A DNA stretch of 64,000 nucleotides. Origin: Antedon mediterranea. Lineage: Eukaryota; Echinodermata; Crinoidea; Comatulida; Antedonidae. The position numbers were made by a program, and so were the translations under genes. The notes beneath the pieces are model-generated. The model was not told the origin of the DNA, searched no databases, and saw nothing but the letters and a program-made list of their open reading frames with translations. How positions within the stretch are numbered: the stretch's first letter is position 1; each line of letters opens with the position of its first letter. This document shows positions 19,961-30,500 of this stretch, in pieces. Location: assembly GCF_964355755.1 (NCBI RefSeq), contig NC_092679.1, forward strand, positions 14,374,932 to 14,438,931, read 5' to 3'.

Positions 19961-20403
19961 ACTCGTTTGTGAGTTAGTTTATAAAATGTATGACGTTGGC
20001 TACAAAAGCATAATCGGTTTGTTCTTGTTTTAGGGACCGGGTTAGGGACACTTCGGGGCTGGCATTTAGGGGACGACCAACATTACCCATGATACGCATA
20101 GCAGCAGCCTGTATTTATACATGGTCATTATTATAAAATATTAATTGAGATAAAATCCAACGATTTATATTTCCCTTGCTTGTTATCGTATATATAGTCT
20201 GGTAAACCTATTTTAGGAATATGTTATTACTGTGCAGTGAAGCGTGAAAGATAATAATCACAAAATACTTATTATTCGCCCGTATGTAAACACAGTAGTA
20301 TGTTTAAATTGCCAGAAGCTGTTGTTTATTATGAACGTTTTATTTTCTATTGTTATCTTACCCAGTATTGTGGATTTACTATTTGCGACTGGCTGTCGTG
20401 AAA
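19961..20403. other. Non-coding stretch between array and solitary tRNA
   Basis: Unrelated to the array spacers after the TATGAACTACTCG remnant. No exon with good splice sites and no repeat was recognised. Confidence 0.5.
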
Positions 20404-20485
20404 GACGAGGTGGCCGAGTGGTTAAGGCGATGGACTGCTAATCCATTGTGCTCTGCACGCGTGGGTTCGAATCCCATCCTCGTCG
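20404..20485 (+). tRNA. Solitary tRNA-Ser(GCU), intact
   Basis: Identical over all 82 positions to the array consensus, but with unrelated flanks on both sides (5' GGCTGTCGTGAAA). CCA follows directly, then an uninterrupted run of 13 T, a much stronger Pol III terminator than in the array. This looks like a conventional single-copy locus, possibly the founder of the array, or a gene kept identical to it by conversion. Confidence 0.97.
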
Positions 20486-20488
20486 CCA

Positions 20489-20501
20489 TTTTTTTTTTTT
20501 T
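20489..20501 (+). terminator. Pol III T13 terminator
   Basis: Thirteen consecutive T starting 4 bases after the end of the solitary tRNA-Ser gene. Confidence 0.85.
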
Positions 20502-20819
20502 AGTTTTTCCTGAAATTTATTTATGTTTTTTGCACCCATATTTTTCGTTACCTGTCTTTGCTTATTTTTCCATTTTTTCACTGAACAAAATTACTATATT
20601 TTGCTTTTTCCAGCCTTGGTACGGTACATAATTATGTCACATTTTGATTTAGTTCTTAAAAAAAATAAAAATTATATATTATTATATTTACTTGTCGATT
20701 TGAGGTTAATCGCAACATATTGTGATATAATGATTCAATATTATTATATTATATATTATTATAACATTATTATAAATGTGTGCCACAATTTTAAAAGATA
20801 ATATATACTATATATAATA
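20502..20819. other. AT-rich non-coding stretch
   Basis: Very AT-rich, ending in (TA/TTAT)-rich sequence just before a SINE fragment; no gene seen. Confidence 0.5.
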
Positions 20820-21020
20820 CTATAAACCGTAGGTCCAGTGTACACAACTAGCTCGTGTGCACTTTAAAGAACCTAGTACATCTTTCGAGACGAGTAGGGG
20901 GTTACCCCAGTGTATTGGTACATCACAGCCACTGATCACCAACTGGGCCCTCTGGGAGACCAGTCTTTGACTGAAGAGGTTACCCAGTATAATTATATAT
21001 TTCAATCAATCAATCAATCA
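20820..21020 (+). mobile_element. SINE, 5'-truncated copy
   Basis: Starts inside the body (TATAAACCGTAGGTCC) and ends in a (TCAA)n tail. Shares its body, including GTGCACTTTAAAGAACC and CTTTCGAGACGAGTAGGGG, with copies at 51312 and 60352. It lacks the tRNA-like head. Confidence 0.85.
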
Positions 21021-21267
21021 TGTAGGATTAAAGAATACGACCCGATTCTGCATCTAGATAGAGTCTAACTGACTATCGCAAGTCATATAGAAACGAGTCT
21101 AGCTCTAATACACGATATATTTGCCAATAGATTCATGAGACAAGGTATAACGTTATATGTGTATTTAATTGTTTAGAGATACCTTATGCACCGGAAACCA
21201 TAATATCAATGTTCTTATAATCGTATTTTTATTATTGGTATTTGATTCATTGAATAACATTTTATAG

Positions 21268-21364
21268 GTTACAGTGCTTTGCGTATTGCCAAACGACTTC
21301 ATGAAATTGATCTGGAATTAGCCGTGCTGCCAACGTTAGCTCAAGCATTGTTACAAGCAAACAG
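21268..21364 (+). CDS. sAC-like gene, exon 1 of 5 visible
   Basis: TTTTATAG acceptor, GTAGGT donor; enters with two bases of a split codon and leaves in phase 2. Encodes YSALRIAKRLHEIDLELAV and on. Confidence 0.65.
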
Positions 21365-24300
21365 GTAGGTACAATAATAAAGTAAACTTTTGGATATAAG
21401 ACTGTTATGGTATGGTGTTGATTTTACAGCAACACTAGAGACTCAAGTCAACTAGCGTTTTAGGCCACAACATGTCTCTTGATGTTGTTGATGCCTAGTT
21501 CTTATAAAAGCTGGTACAATTATTAGCGTTTCAACTAGCGCGTCAAAAGTCTCTTTGTGCAGATGTCATTGCTTAATTCTTATATTACAAAAGATGCACC
21601 ATTACTTAGCGTTTCAATGAATGCGTCAAGTGGGCCTAGTCCTACCTCTTAATAGTGTCGACGCTTAATTATTACAAAAGATATACCATTAATAAGCGTT
21701 GAAACGAGCACGCCACGCGTCCCTTCCTGGTGTTGACGCTTAATTCTTACAAAATATATACCATTAATTGGCGTTTCAACGAACGCGTCAAGTAGGCCTA
21801 TCTATTGGTGGTGTCGATGCTTAGTTCTTACAAAAGATGTACCATTAATTAGCGTTTCAACAAGGGTTTCATAGTGTCGACGCTTAATCCATACAAAAGA
21901 ATTTCACCTGGAGTTATAATGTTTTGTTTTTGTAGATTAACCTCCTGCGTTGAGAACCTAGAAGCGTTACAATATGCAGCTGAAGAGGAGGAAAACTGCG
22001 TTTCAGTCGGCTGGTACTTTTGTGGATGTATGGATCTTCTTCTTGAAGCCGGTAAACGTATATCATTATCACTTGGATACATTATCATTGCGTTATTGGT
22101 TCATATTAACAATAGCTAGGAAGTATTATTGATTCCCCCGATAAAGTCTTTCGGAATGTCATTTCACTCCAAGTTGCTACCTTTGTTTGGATACTGTACA
22201 GGTCTACGAAAGCAGAGTTACCTATTGTATTTGGTGTTTTTTATGAGCCCTTAAACATAAGGCAGACGGCGATAGTCTGTCTTGTCAATGCTTAGTTTGA
22301 TACCAATAATTTAGATTTAGCGCGCACGTACCTCTCCATTAAAGGCACTTTTTTTTGGCTAGTGCCTCAATTGCGAATTTAAAATGAGAAACGTTATAGA
22401 TCTCTGCACGCTTTGGCGAAGAGACATGATTTATGTTTGAGAGCTTTTTATCCATATAGGGTTCACCCTTGAAGACCATAACACATGTATTGATTATTGC
22501 ATACGTGTTATGAATGAACAAGCTTTCTCGGTGGACACCACCCCGAGGTTGTACCTCCAGTCATGTCTAGCGTTATGGTAAGTAGGCCTCCTACATAGTT
22601 TTGGTACCTATTTCGAATCGGGAACGTGGTAGACAGGTAATTCAAATTTGTTTAAATACGAAATGTTGATTTAATATTTAATATCGGATATGTATGTATT
22701 TTGGTCTTACTATACGTTTAGTCTGACAATAAATAACACTTTTGGTAGGTCTAATAATATTAGGTATAAGTCTTAGGCAAAAATCATGAATAACTCATGA
22801 GATTAAGGCATAAATTAGGACATTATAGGGTCTGTAATAAGCTAATGGATATAGGTTATCTGCAATTGGCGCAATTTATATAGACTTCAGATTGTGGACT
22901 TAAAGCTCGGGATTCGAACGGCATCGACATCTTCGATGTAGGCTAATTTGTTTATTAGTTGAGAGAGATTATTTAGAGCGGTAGGTTAAGCAGGGAAGAG
23001 TGAAATGTAATTTCACTCTTCCCTGGTTTAAGATATATTTAAGAAGTAGGTCGGCTATCTGTAACATATACAATAATTAATCTTATGAATTATTCATGAT
23101 TTCTGCCTAAGACGTCGAGTACCGGTAAAAAATTGCAGCCCAGAGAAGGGAAAATATCAATTGGCCAGGAAAGAATGAATCCTGGTATATTTTTCCTCTG
23201 TAAATTGTTGTTTTTAGGTATTCCAGAAAGGGCGAGTGGATCAAGTCCATCAGATGGATGGAGCTGTCTGATGAACTAGCGGCACGCCATGAACGAACGA
23301 CGTTGGTTACTGTACAATCAGCGTTCAAGATGTTAGAATGCAGGCTTCTGCATGTGTACAGAGCGCTGAAGGATGGCGATTCAGGTCGGGACGAGAAGGT
23401 ACAGGTTGACAAGGTAATTCCAGTTGTAGGTTTGTTATTTACCTGGGTAAGTTGGTATCATGGGCATTGTTGGGCTAACTTTGGTAGGTTGGAGCCAACT
23501 TACACGGGTAAGTTGGTTTCATGGCCATAGTTTGTCTAACTTTGGTAGGTTGGAGCCAACTTACACGGTTAAGTTGGTTTCATGGGCATAGTTTGTCTAA
23601 CTTTGGTAGGTTGGAGCCAACTTACACGGTTAAGTTGGTTTCATGGGCATAGTTGGGCTAACTTTGGTAGGTTGGAGCCAACTTACCCGGGTGAACAACA
23701 AAGCCATGGTGACATATCTAGTGGAGCAATGTTAAATTCATCAATTTTACACTTCATACTCTTACAAAGAATAGTAAATATTTAGGGTTAGAATGTTGGT
23801 GACGTCGACAATGATGGTTATGAAGATATTATTAACGTTACGAAATTGTGAAATGTATTTCCTATTAACATAGGAAGTTGGCCCCCTCAATGGCTTATGA
23901 TTCTATACCAAAGATCTTTGTTCTGTACCAAATACATCGTAGACGATGTTCGCCATTTCCCTTTATTATTTTTTTTTTGACGTGTATATATTTTTTCAAT
24001 GGCAGCTCAAAAAGTTAGCACGTAAATGCGAATATCAATATAATTTTTTGTATACATTTGTTTATATATAAAACACAGCTTAAATGTATTTATTTGTCTG
24101 TATTATTTTCAAAGATGTTTTCCACACTGCAGTCACGAGTCAATTTCTTTCCCGTTTTGAAACCACGACTGATGCACCTACGAGCTTACCGCCTTATGTT
24201 AGACAAAAAACAAAGTAATGCTCGTAAAGTGTTAAATAAATGTATAGAAGGAAGTCGACAGAAAGGGCTATCAGTTGAGGAACACTGGGCAGAGCACACC

Positions 24301-24438
24301 TCTACGTACTGGTTTGATCCTAAGTGCTCAAAGGATCTTAGCACACATTGGTTACAGTCCGTAGAAAAGGATCTGGATTGGCATGCGGCTAGAAACCTTG
24401 ATGCCACTATGGTTAAGTATTCTTTACCTTTACCATAA
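21268..24438 (+). CDS. Soluble adenylate cyclase-like protein, last five exons
   Basis: Joined exons 21268-21364, 21936-22051, 22460-22577, 23218-23413 and 24115-24438 form one uninterrupted frame of about 283 codons ending at TAA 24436-24438. All junctions are AG/GT and the phases agree (enter 1, then 2, 1, 2, 0). Predicted helical with TPR-like spacing (ALRIAKRL, LPTLAQALL, GWYFCGCMDLLLEAGF, LALWYSRKGEWIKSIRWMEL, LRAYRLMLDKK). Layout and motifs resemble the C-terminal helical region of soluble adenylate cyclase (ADCY10), a bicarbonate-sensitive cAMP synthase; its catalytic domains would be encoded upstream. The family call is from memory and unconfirmed; another large TPR protein is possible. 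AATAAA at 24714-24719 could be its poly(A) signal. No upstream exon lies between the tRNA array and exon 1. Confidence 0.6.
21480..21900 (+). repeat. Intronic minisatellite, about 80-bp unit
   Basis: Five to six diverged units, each with GACGCTTAATTCTTACAAAA, ATACCATTAATTAGCG and TTTCAACGAACGCGTC. Lies in the intron between the first two visible exons of the sAC-like gene. Confidence 0.8.
21936..22051 (+). CDS. sAC-like gene, exon 2 of 5 visible
   Basis: TTTTTGTAG acceptor, GTAAAC donor; phase 2 in, phase 1 out. Encodes LTSCVENLEALQYAAEEEE and GWYFCGCMDLLLEA. Confidence 0.7.
22460..22577 (+). CDS. sAC-like gene, exon 3 of 5 visible
   Basis: ATATAG acceptor with a poor pyrimidine tract and a perfect GTAAGT donor. 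Found because exons 2 and 4 are out of phase without it: 118 nt, phase 1 in and phase 2 out, open throughout (GFTLEDHNTCIDYCIRVMNE to CLALW). Confidence 0.65.
22991..23025. other. Perfect short hairpin, 16-bp arms
   Basis: CAGGGAAGAGTGAAAT and its exact reverse complement, separated by only GTA. Intronic in the sAC-like gene; no A/B box or Pol III signal. Confidence 0.8.
23218..23413 (+). CDS. sAC-like gene, exon 4 of 5 visible
   Basis: GTTTTTAG acceptor, GTAATT donor; first base completes a split codon, then 65 codons, phase 0 out (YSRKGEWIKSIRWMELSDEL to QVDK). Confidence 0.7.
23450..23692 (+). repeat. Intronic 59-bp minisatellite, four units
   Basis: Four near-identical units, each opening with TAAGTTGG and closing with CCAACTTA, so every unit can fold into a stem-loop and adjacent units can pair. 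Confidence 0.9.
24115..24438 (+). CDS. sAC-like gene, terminal coding exon
   Basis: TTATTTTCAAAG acceptor, phase 0, 107 codons and TAA. Encodes LRAYRLMLDKKQSNARKVLN and ends KYSLPLP. The ATG at 24115 is internal, not a start. Confidence 0.75.
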   Translation: MFSTLQSRVNFFPVLKPRLMHLRAYRLMLDKKQSNARKVLNKCIEGSRQKGLSVEEHWAEHTSTYWFDPKCSKDLSTHWLQSVEKDLDWHAARNLDATMVKYSLPLP

Positions 24439-25745
24439 GAAAAGTTTTGCACCGTAACGCAAAGACGTGCACGTGACGATGTATCATCCAACCTGTTGCC
24501 TGTGTTGGTCTATTTAGAGGTTATTGCGTCGAAGTAGGAACCAAGAATGACGTCATTACGTTGCGTCGTAGTTGTAACCAAGCACGGTCTAATCTCAGTT
24601 GTATTGATCGTATCAATATGTCGATCATACAAATATTTGGATTCTAATGGCAAATGTAAATATGCGTACAAATTGCTGTGTTGTTTGTTAGTGCAATAAT
24701 TATTATAATGTATAATAAATAATTTAAGTATGGTTGTAATTGAAAAAAAAAATGTATTACGGGTATTTTTATTCAAACGGTAAGATAGTTTATATTTAAT
24801 TATTGCCAGCTGCGCCCCATCGCGAATCTCAATATTTTGTCGCCAGTTTCTGTCTTGTTATAATAATTAATGTAAACTTGTTGGTGGTTTTTTAGGAAGC
24901 GAAACTTGCAGAACATGATTAAATCGAATTAGATAAATACCACACAGTTTTAATTAGTACATGTTCTCGACGGCGATTCGTAAAAATAAAGCCATTTTGG
25001 CACATACGGCGTGTCATACCTATACTTAACGCCCATAGTTACGTAAAACAAAAACAATAAGTAGAAACTTAATTTAAGTTTTAATGATTATTTATCATTC
25101 ATCTCCAATGCGTCACAGAAGTTCGAATTGTTTTATTTTCCTGTATTTGAGTTTGATTTCGAAATAAATGTTTTAAACATGAAAGTGTTTATCTTACTGT
25201 ATTTTATTTATTCATCCTCAAACAAAAATTAGTATAAAATTAGTTAGAATGGTTTCAGGTGTTTTTTTTCTAATTTGCATTTCAATCTTGCACAGTTGTC
25301 ACTAGTCTTTTGTTTTCTCCGTTCGACACTAGTCAGTTGTCGCTGGTAGTAGTATTTGAACACCATGATAGCATTCCATAATTGATTTTAGCTAATAGTG
25401 CGTCATTTTCTACCAGCTCCATGTTTTCTTTTATTTTAATTGATTTGATTTTACCGTTATTGGATTTATAAAGATCAGCTACAGTACTACCGAATATCAA
25501 GGTAACATTAACGTTTATATAAGGATATAGCTGTTATAGTAACACATCATTTAATATGATTAATTATGTATTATGCCATCTTACATAACCTGTTCTTCTT
25601 CACAAACAAAACCATTCGAATATCACGGCAAAACGGCACAATCCAAACAGAAAACGACTGATGATTCTTTTAAGGAAAAATACAGGATTTAATAGGCTGC
25701 GTTCATAACTACGGCTTGCAATCCCTTATACATGGATGACATACC
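24439..25745. other. 3' flank of sAC-like gene and intergenic DNA
   Basis: Contains possible AATAAA signals at 24714 and 24985. Nothing else recognised. The sAC-like gene and TMEM179B-like gene A converge on this interval. Confidence 0.45.
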
Positions 25746-25748
25746 TAA

Positions 25749-26080
25749 TGCCCCTTTCCCACATTCATTATTTTGGCTACGAATGAAAACGAATTGGAAC
25801 ATTTTTAAATTCGTAATAACATCGTACACATGATGTTCGTGGTCCATTGTAATGCGTCGTATAGTGGATCGTATCATTATTATATCATTTTTTGGTACTT
25901 GTTCGTAACAGTGAAATCATTCGTAGTCCGTCGCAGCGGAATCGTATCACACTAAACACTATTTTACATTAATACTCATTCGTCAACGTAGTTTTCTGTA
26001 CGAATGACTACGATTATTGTACATTTCAAATTCGTGTTCATTCGTAACAAAAATTCGTAAGTAAATGTGAGAAAGAGGCA
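25749..26080. mobile_element. MITE-like element, TAA target duplication (PIF/Harbinger-like)
   Basis: About 50-bp imperfect terminal inverted repeats (TGCCCCTTTCCCACATT at the left, AATGTGAGAAAGAGGCA at the right) with ACGAATGAA motifs inside. TAA lies at 25746-25748 and 26081-26083. Non-coding, 332 bp. Confidence 0.75.
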
Positions 26081-26083
26081 TAA

Positions 26084-26264
26084 AGCTTGGTTCCCACTTG
26101 AACGTAACGCAAGGACGTAAACGCAACGCAAGCGTTTTAACCAATGACAAGCGAAGTTTTATAGACAGTTAGCAATCACAAGCGAATAAGCCATCGCTTG
26201 TGATTGGTCAATTCACTTGCGTTGCGTTACGTCCTTGCGTTGCGTCGCTAGTGGGAACCAGGCT
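26084..26264. mobile_element. MITE-like element, TAA target duplication (PIF/Harbinger-like)
   Basis: 181 bp with inverted ends AGCTTGGTTCCCACT and AGTGGGAACCAGGCT (one mismatch) and internal inverted ACGCAAGGACGTAA / TTACGTCCTTGCGT. TAA on both sides; the left TAA (26081-26083) also serves the preceding element. Confidence 0.8.
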
Positions 26265-26267
26265 TAA

Positions 26268-27394
26268 GTGTTGACATAATTAATATTAATGTCTGGCAGT
26301 AAATATAGAAGTGCGATAATATGTATTAATTTTTCTTTTACGTAAAAGCAGCCCATGTCTCTTATTTATTATGCGTTTGCATTAGCGAAGTGTAGTCAGG
26401 TCAATTATTACGTCATACTTCATTTATATTCAATACGGTAGTTGAATATGAATAATTCATATTTTCTGCATTCCTACGAAAATTATATTTAGCCTCTAGG
26501 ACGTTTCTTAAAAGAAAATATAGGCCTACTGCCCTACTTTGAGAAAAGGGCTTAACTCACTTTTTTTCGAAATTGAGATTTTTGTCTTATTTGACTCTTG
26601 GGGGTATTATATACCCTATCAATCTCAAAATATGTCTATAAATATGAAATTTACAATTTTATTATTGTGGCTTATCTACAAACAGCTATAGAAATAATTT
26701 GACAAAAGGCCTCAACTACAGTAATTGACCAATCAGATAACAGTATGATGAATATATAATGAAGCAGATTAATGCTCTTAGGAGAAAAACCTTTTTCATA
26801 TATTTTGTAATTTTTTTATAAAATTACCTAATCTAAATTAGGTCTACAGTTTTAATTTATTGTAACTAAAGTTACAAAATGTTTTTTCATCAAAAATCAA
26901 ACAAAAAAACTGCAAAAGTGCCCTGTTTTCGAAGTATTTCCCGACATTCCCCGCTTTGTCTGCTGTGTGTTAACAACAACAGTGTGAAAACTCATAAGGT
27001 AGATTTTGCTAAGCACACTTGACGTCACATCGATTTACGGCGACGGCTGTATACGGCGAGCGCGCGCGGCGTAGTCGTAAATCTTGTAATTGTTCTGAAA
27101 TCATAATGTACATCCCTAATTCGTTGGCAAAATGTAGTAAAGTTGTTCTTTAAAGCTGCCACTAAAGTTAATTCAAAGAGGTTATAATTAATTGTTTACA
27201 TACTCGAGCGGAATTTCGATTCAAAGATAAGAAATAATAATGGTTCACTATGATGATATTATAAATTTAAGTGATATTTACTTGTAATTTTCCGACTATC
27301 TCAAAAACCTTCGACCGTTACTATCAACTCATTCCCTTCCTCTTTACCTCTAAGCATGGAGTTAGGCTATTTATATAGGCTATTTCTCCATGCT
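26268..27394. other. Intergenic DNA
   Basis: No coding exon, RNA gene or clear repeat seen. A CG-rich patch (27035-27080) stands out from the AT-rich surroundings. Confidence 0.4.
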
Positions 27395-27514
27395 CTAAAT
27401 TACAACATCTGTTTCATTTTCAAGTGTCTGATTCCCTCCTCCGTGCAATTTTAATTGTATCACACTTGTGATAAACAACACAAGCCAACAGATACAAGAA
27501 ATCCATGACGTAAT
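27395..27514 (-). CDS. TMEM179B-like: Gene A exon 5 (TM4 and tail)
   Basis: Acceptor TTTTTTCAG, 39 codons and stop; ITSWISCICWLVLFITSVIQ, then a polar tail ending ETDVVI. Confidence 0.85.
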   Translation of the reverse strand: MTSWISCICWLVLFITSVIQLKLHGGGNQTLENETDVVI

Positions 27515-30500
27515 CTGAAAAAAAAAGACAGAAATCGTGAGACTTGGAGCATCTTTTTCGTTGGAACTTAAATAGACTTGCCGCAAGTCTGAATTCATTT
27601 TTTTTTTTCGCGCCGCGCCGCCTTCAGTCAGTTGTATTTTAAGAGAACCGGAAGCATTGTAAACGACGTCACGCGGAAATGCTGAAAAAGTTGCCATTCG
27701 CACACCCAAAAGCAAGCCTGGAAAGAGATGCAGACAGTATGGTATTCAAGGCCTATGATCAATAAACAATGACTGATCCTATATAATATAGTGAGATAGA
27801 TCGGTAGATTGGATCACTGTCTCGAAAAGCGGACCTCTGGAAATAATAATTTCTCAAAATTTGGACCGCCGGTGATGTGGAACGAACTCCCGTCTGTGAT
27901 CCGGGAACAAACCATGGTTTTAAAATTTTAAAAAGCCCTCAAAACACATCTATTTCCTAAGAAGTAACTCATTGTTGGGTCTGCTGATGTAAAGCGCTTT
28001 GATCATTTTACACTAATTTGGAAAAGCGCTATATAAATAAAATAATAATAATAATAATAATATATTTGTATATAATAATATCATTCATTCATTATCATTC
28101 AAAACTATCCTTCCTCTATGGTCAATATTTTGGGCGATTGGTGTGTGTATAGAGAGAAAGAATATTGATTAGTATACGTTTTGGCTGATGTACGACAAAG
28201 ATTCGTTCGAAATATTGTTTACTGGAATGTTGGGGTATGTGGGTCACTACACAACATTAGGGAGTAACACGCCTACCCCGGATTATGCATCTATTTTTAA
28301 AGTTTAAGATTGTATTTTTGTTCTGTACAGTTTAGGCCACGGACTTTGATTGCTTGTTTGATTGATTGGTCGATCTAAATCAACTACAGAAGGCCTGGAA
28401 AACTGATTTAAAAACATTTATGTATTTAAATACTCGATAGGCCTTACTTTCAAATTAATTTTCAGACCATATGTGCCAAAATATTATATTTTTACCAATA
28501 TTAATTCGAAACACAGAACCTTCAAAAGAAGTTAAAAGGTATAGGAAAAAATGCTCCCGGTAGTTTGCGTCGGAGGTCGATGGAGGCGCAGCGATCAAAA
28601 AGACACACGCATGCAAAATTAATACCGTGGCACTCATCATACTACTGTGGTTTATGAAAAAAAATATAATGCCAATTGGTGAGAGTAAAATTACAAAAAT
28701 ATTACCTGGCCACTGTGGAAATATTTGATGAAGTAAAAATGATCATTCTTTCCATATTTCCAGATCACGTTCGTTTGAAACAATCCACAGGGTTGGCTGT
28801 AAATTAATTATAATCTATATTTTTAATCGTTGAATAGGGTCGGTGAAATCTGTCCATTATAAGGGTATAACTCCATTATAGGGGTTTCCATTATAGTGTC
28901 TTATCAACCGATAATGATTGATGCAAGGGACACGCAAACTGATACTTACTCCAGAATTGGTCCACTTTGCAGGCCTTTACACAGCTTGTGGAGTCCGACA
29001 AGAAGGATACAGGCCGATATAAACCCAAGTACGGCGTAGATAATCGATGAAATCGCCATCAGCTTCAGGCGACAGCGCCTAAAATGGTAAAGATAGCCTA
29101 GATTCAAAGTGCATCAACCAGATCAAAATGTGAACAAAATCAGCAGTACGATCAGTGAGATTTTTAAGTGATGTACCGTACACCGTACTATTATACAGTA
29201 CATAGGACATGGATGTATGCTTTTTTTTTCCTTTTTAAACTTACCGAGCGTACTCTTTCTTTGTAACCAGCTTAACAATGAAAAATATAAACCACATACA
29301 ACTAAAAGCACAGGCGGCTGCCTGACTGTTGATGATGTATGAACAGCACCCAGGTCTGGTAGGGAGATTGAAGCAATGTTCTATGCCTTCATCACACGAC
29401 GAACTCCCATCGTACCACTTCATATCAGACAAGATAATACAATGTCCGCCACGTTCCCCCTTATATAAAAGAAAAAAAATCATAGTTGCGCTCCCAAATA
29501 CCTCTCATTATTTGACAATCAAGGAGAGAAAGCGAGAACTAAGATCTAGTCATCAGGTGCTACTACACATTCCGAGGAGCAAACATAGTTGGGGCCGGGA
29601 GATCGGACTTTCAGTCAGTATTGCTGGACCTAGGCTCTGGAACCACACCTACTTGAACATTAAACAAACATCATTATTGAGCACCTTTAAGTTACTACTC
29701 AAAACTTTTTCTGATATTTTTGGCAGCGCCATGAGCAATGACTGTTGGAATGGCGCTATATAAATCGAACGATTGATTGATTGATGATATATTGATTGAT
29801 TTCAATGGCTTTTAATGAATAATAAGTATGGCCTACATTATTGACTAGTATATAATTGTTTGAGCACTCCTCCTGTACCGCTTTACTTTGTTATTACCCC
29901 TGACCTCTAGAGAATATGACTCTCTAGAGTATGTATGTAACATGTTTAATACATTTCTGCAAGTGGGTCGATAATAACATTAACAGTAGGTCATATACTA
30001 TGTAGGCCTATGTTAATTTCATTATGTTGTACTGGCCTTTCAAAACTTTTTGCTATGCTTGTATCATGTATGTTAATTAAACATTAATTGGCATAATCAT
30101 AAAAAATTAACATTTCTCGCAGCTGATTTTTATATTACATAGGCCTATTTGTAGTAGGGCCTACAGTCGACTCTCCCAATACCGGACTCTCTGAAAACAA
30201 GAAACTCTCCCTAAAACCAGACTTTTCTTGAGGAACAAAAACACATTTCGACTGTACCAGACTTACCATGCAGAAAACCAGACATTAAAGTTCTGTAAAA
30301 ACTAGCTCTGACACTATAACCATTCTGTTGCTATACAACAAACAACAAAGGAGAAATTTAGGATACCTCCACTTTATGGTTTTAGGAATGCGCTGATAAA
30401 ATTAATAGAAAAGAATTAGTATGTAGGCCTATTGGCTTATGTCATAGAAGATTATGATTTCAGACACAATCAGAAAATATTGTAATAAACACGAAATATT

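Noticed and set aside
20820-21005. Conserved 61-63-codon minus-strand frames here and at 51435-51626
   Set aside because: Antisense of the SINE body; similarity is due to the SINE.
28455-28640. 61-codon minus-strand frame with signal-peptide-like start
   Set aside because: Lies in gene A intron 4; no homologue in gene B and no splice context.
30165-30310. Tigger/pogo-like end (CAGTCGACTCTCCC), inverse match at about 62985
   Set aside because: Only one end visible at each site; no partner inverted repeat or TA duplication established.
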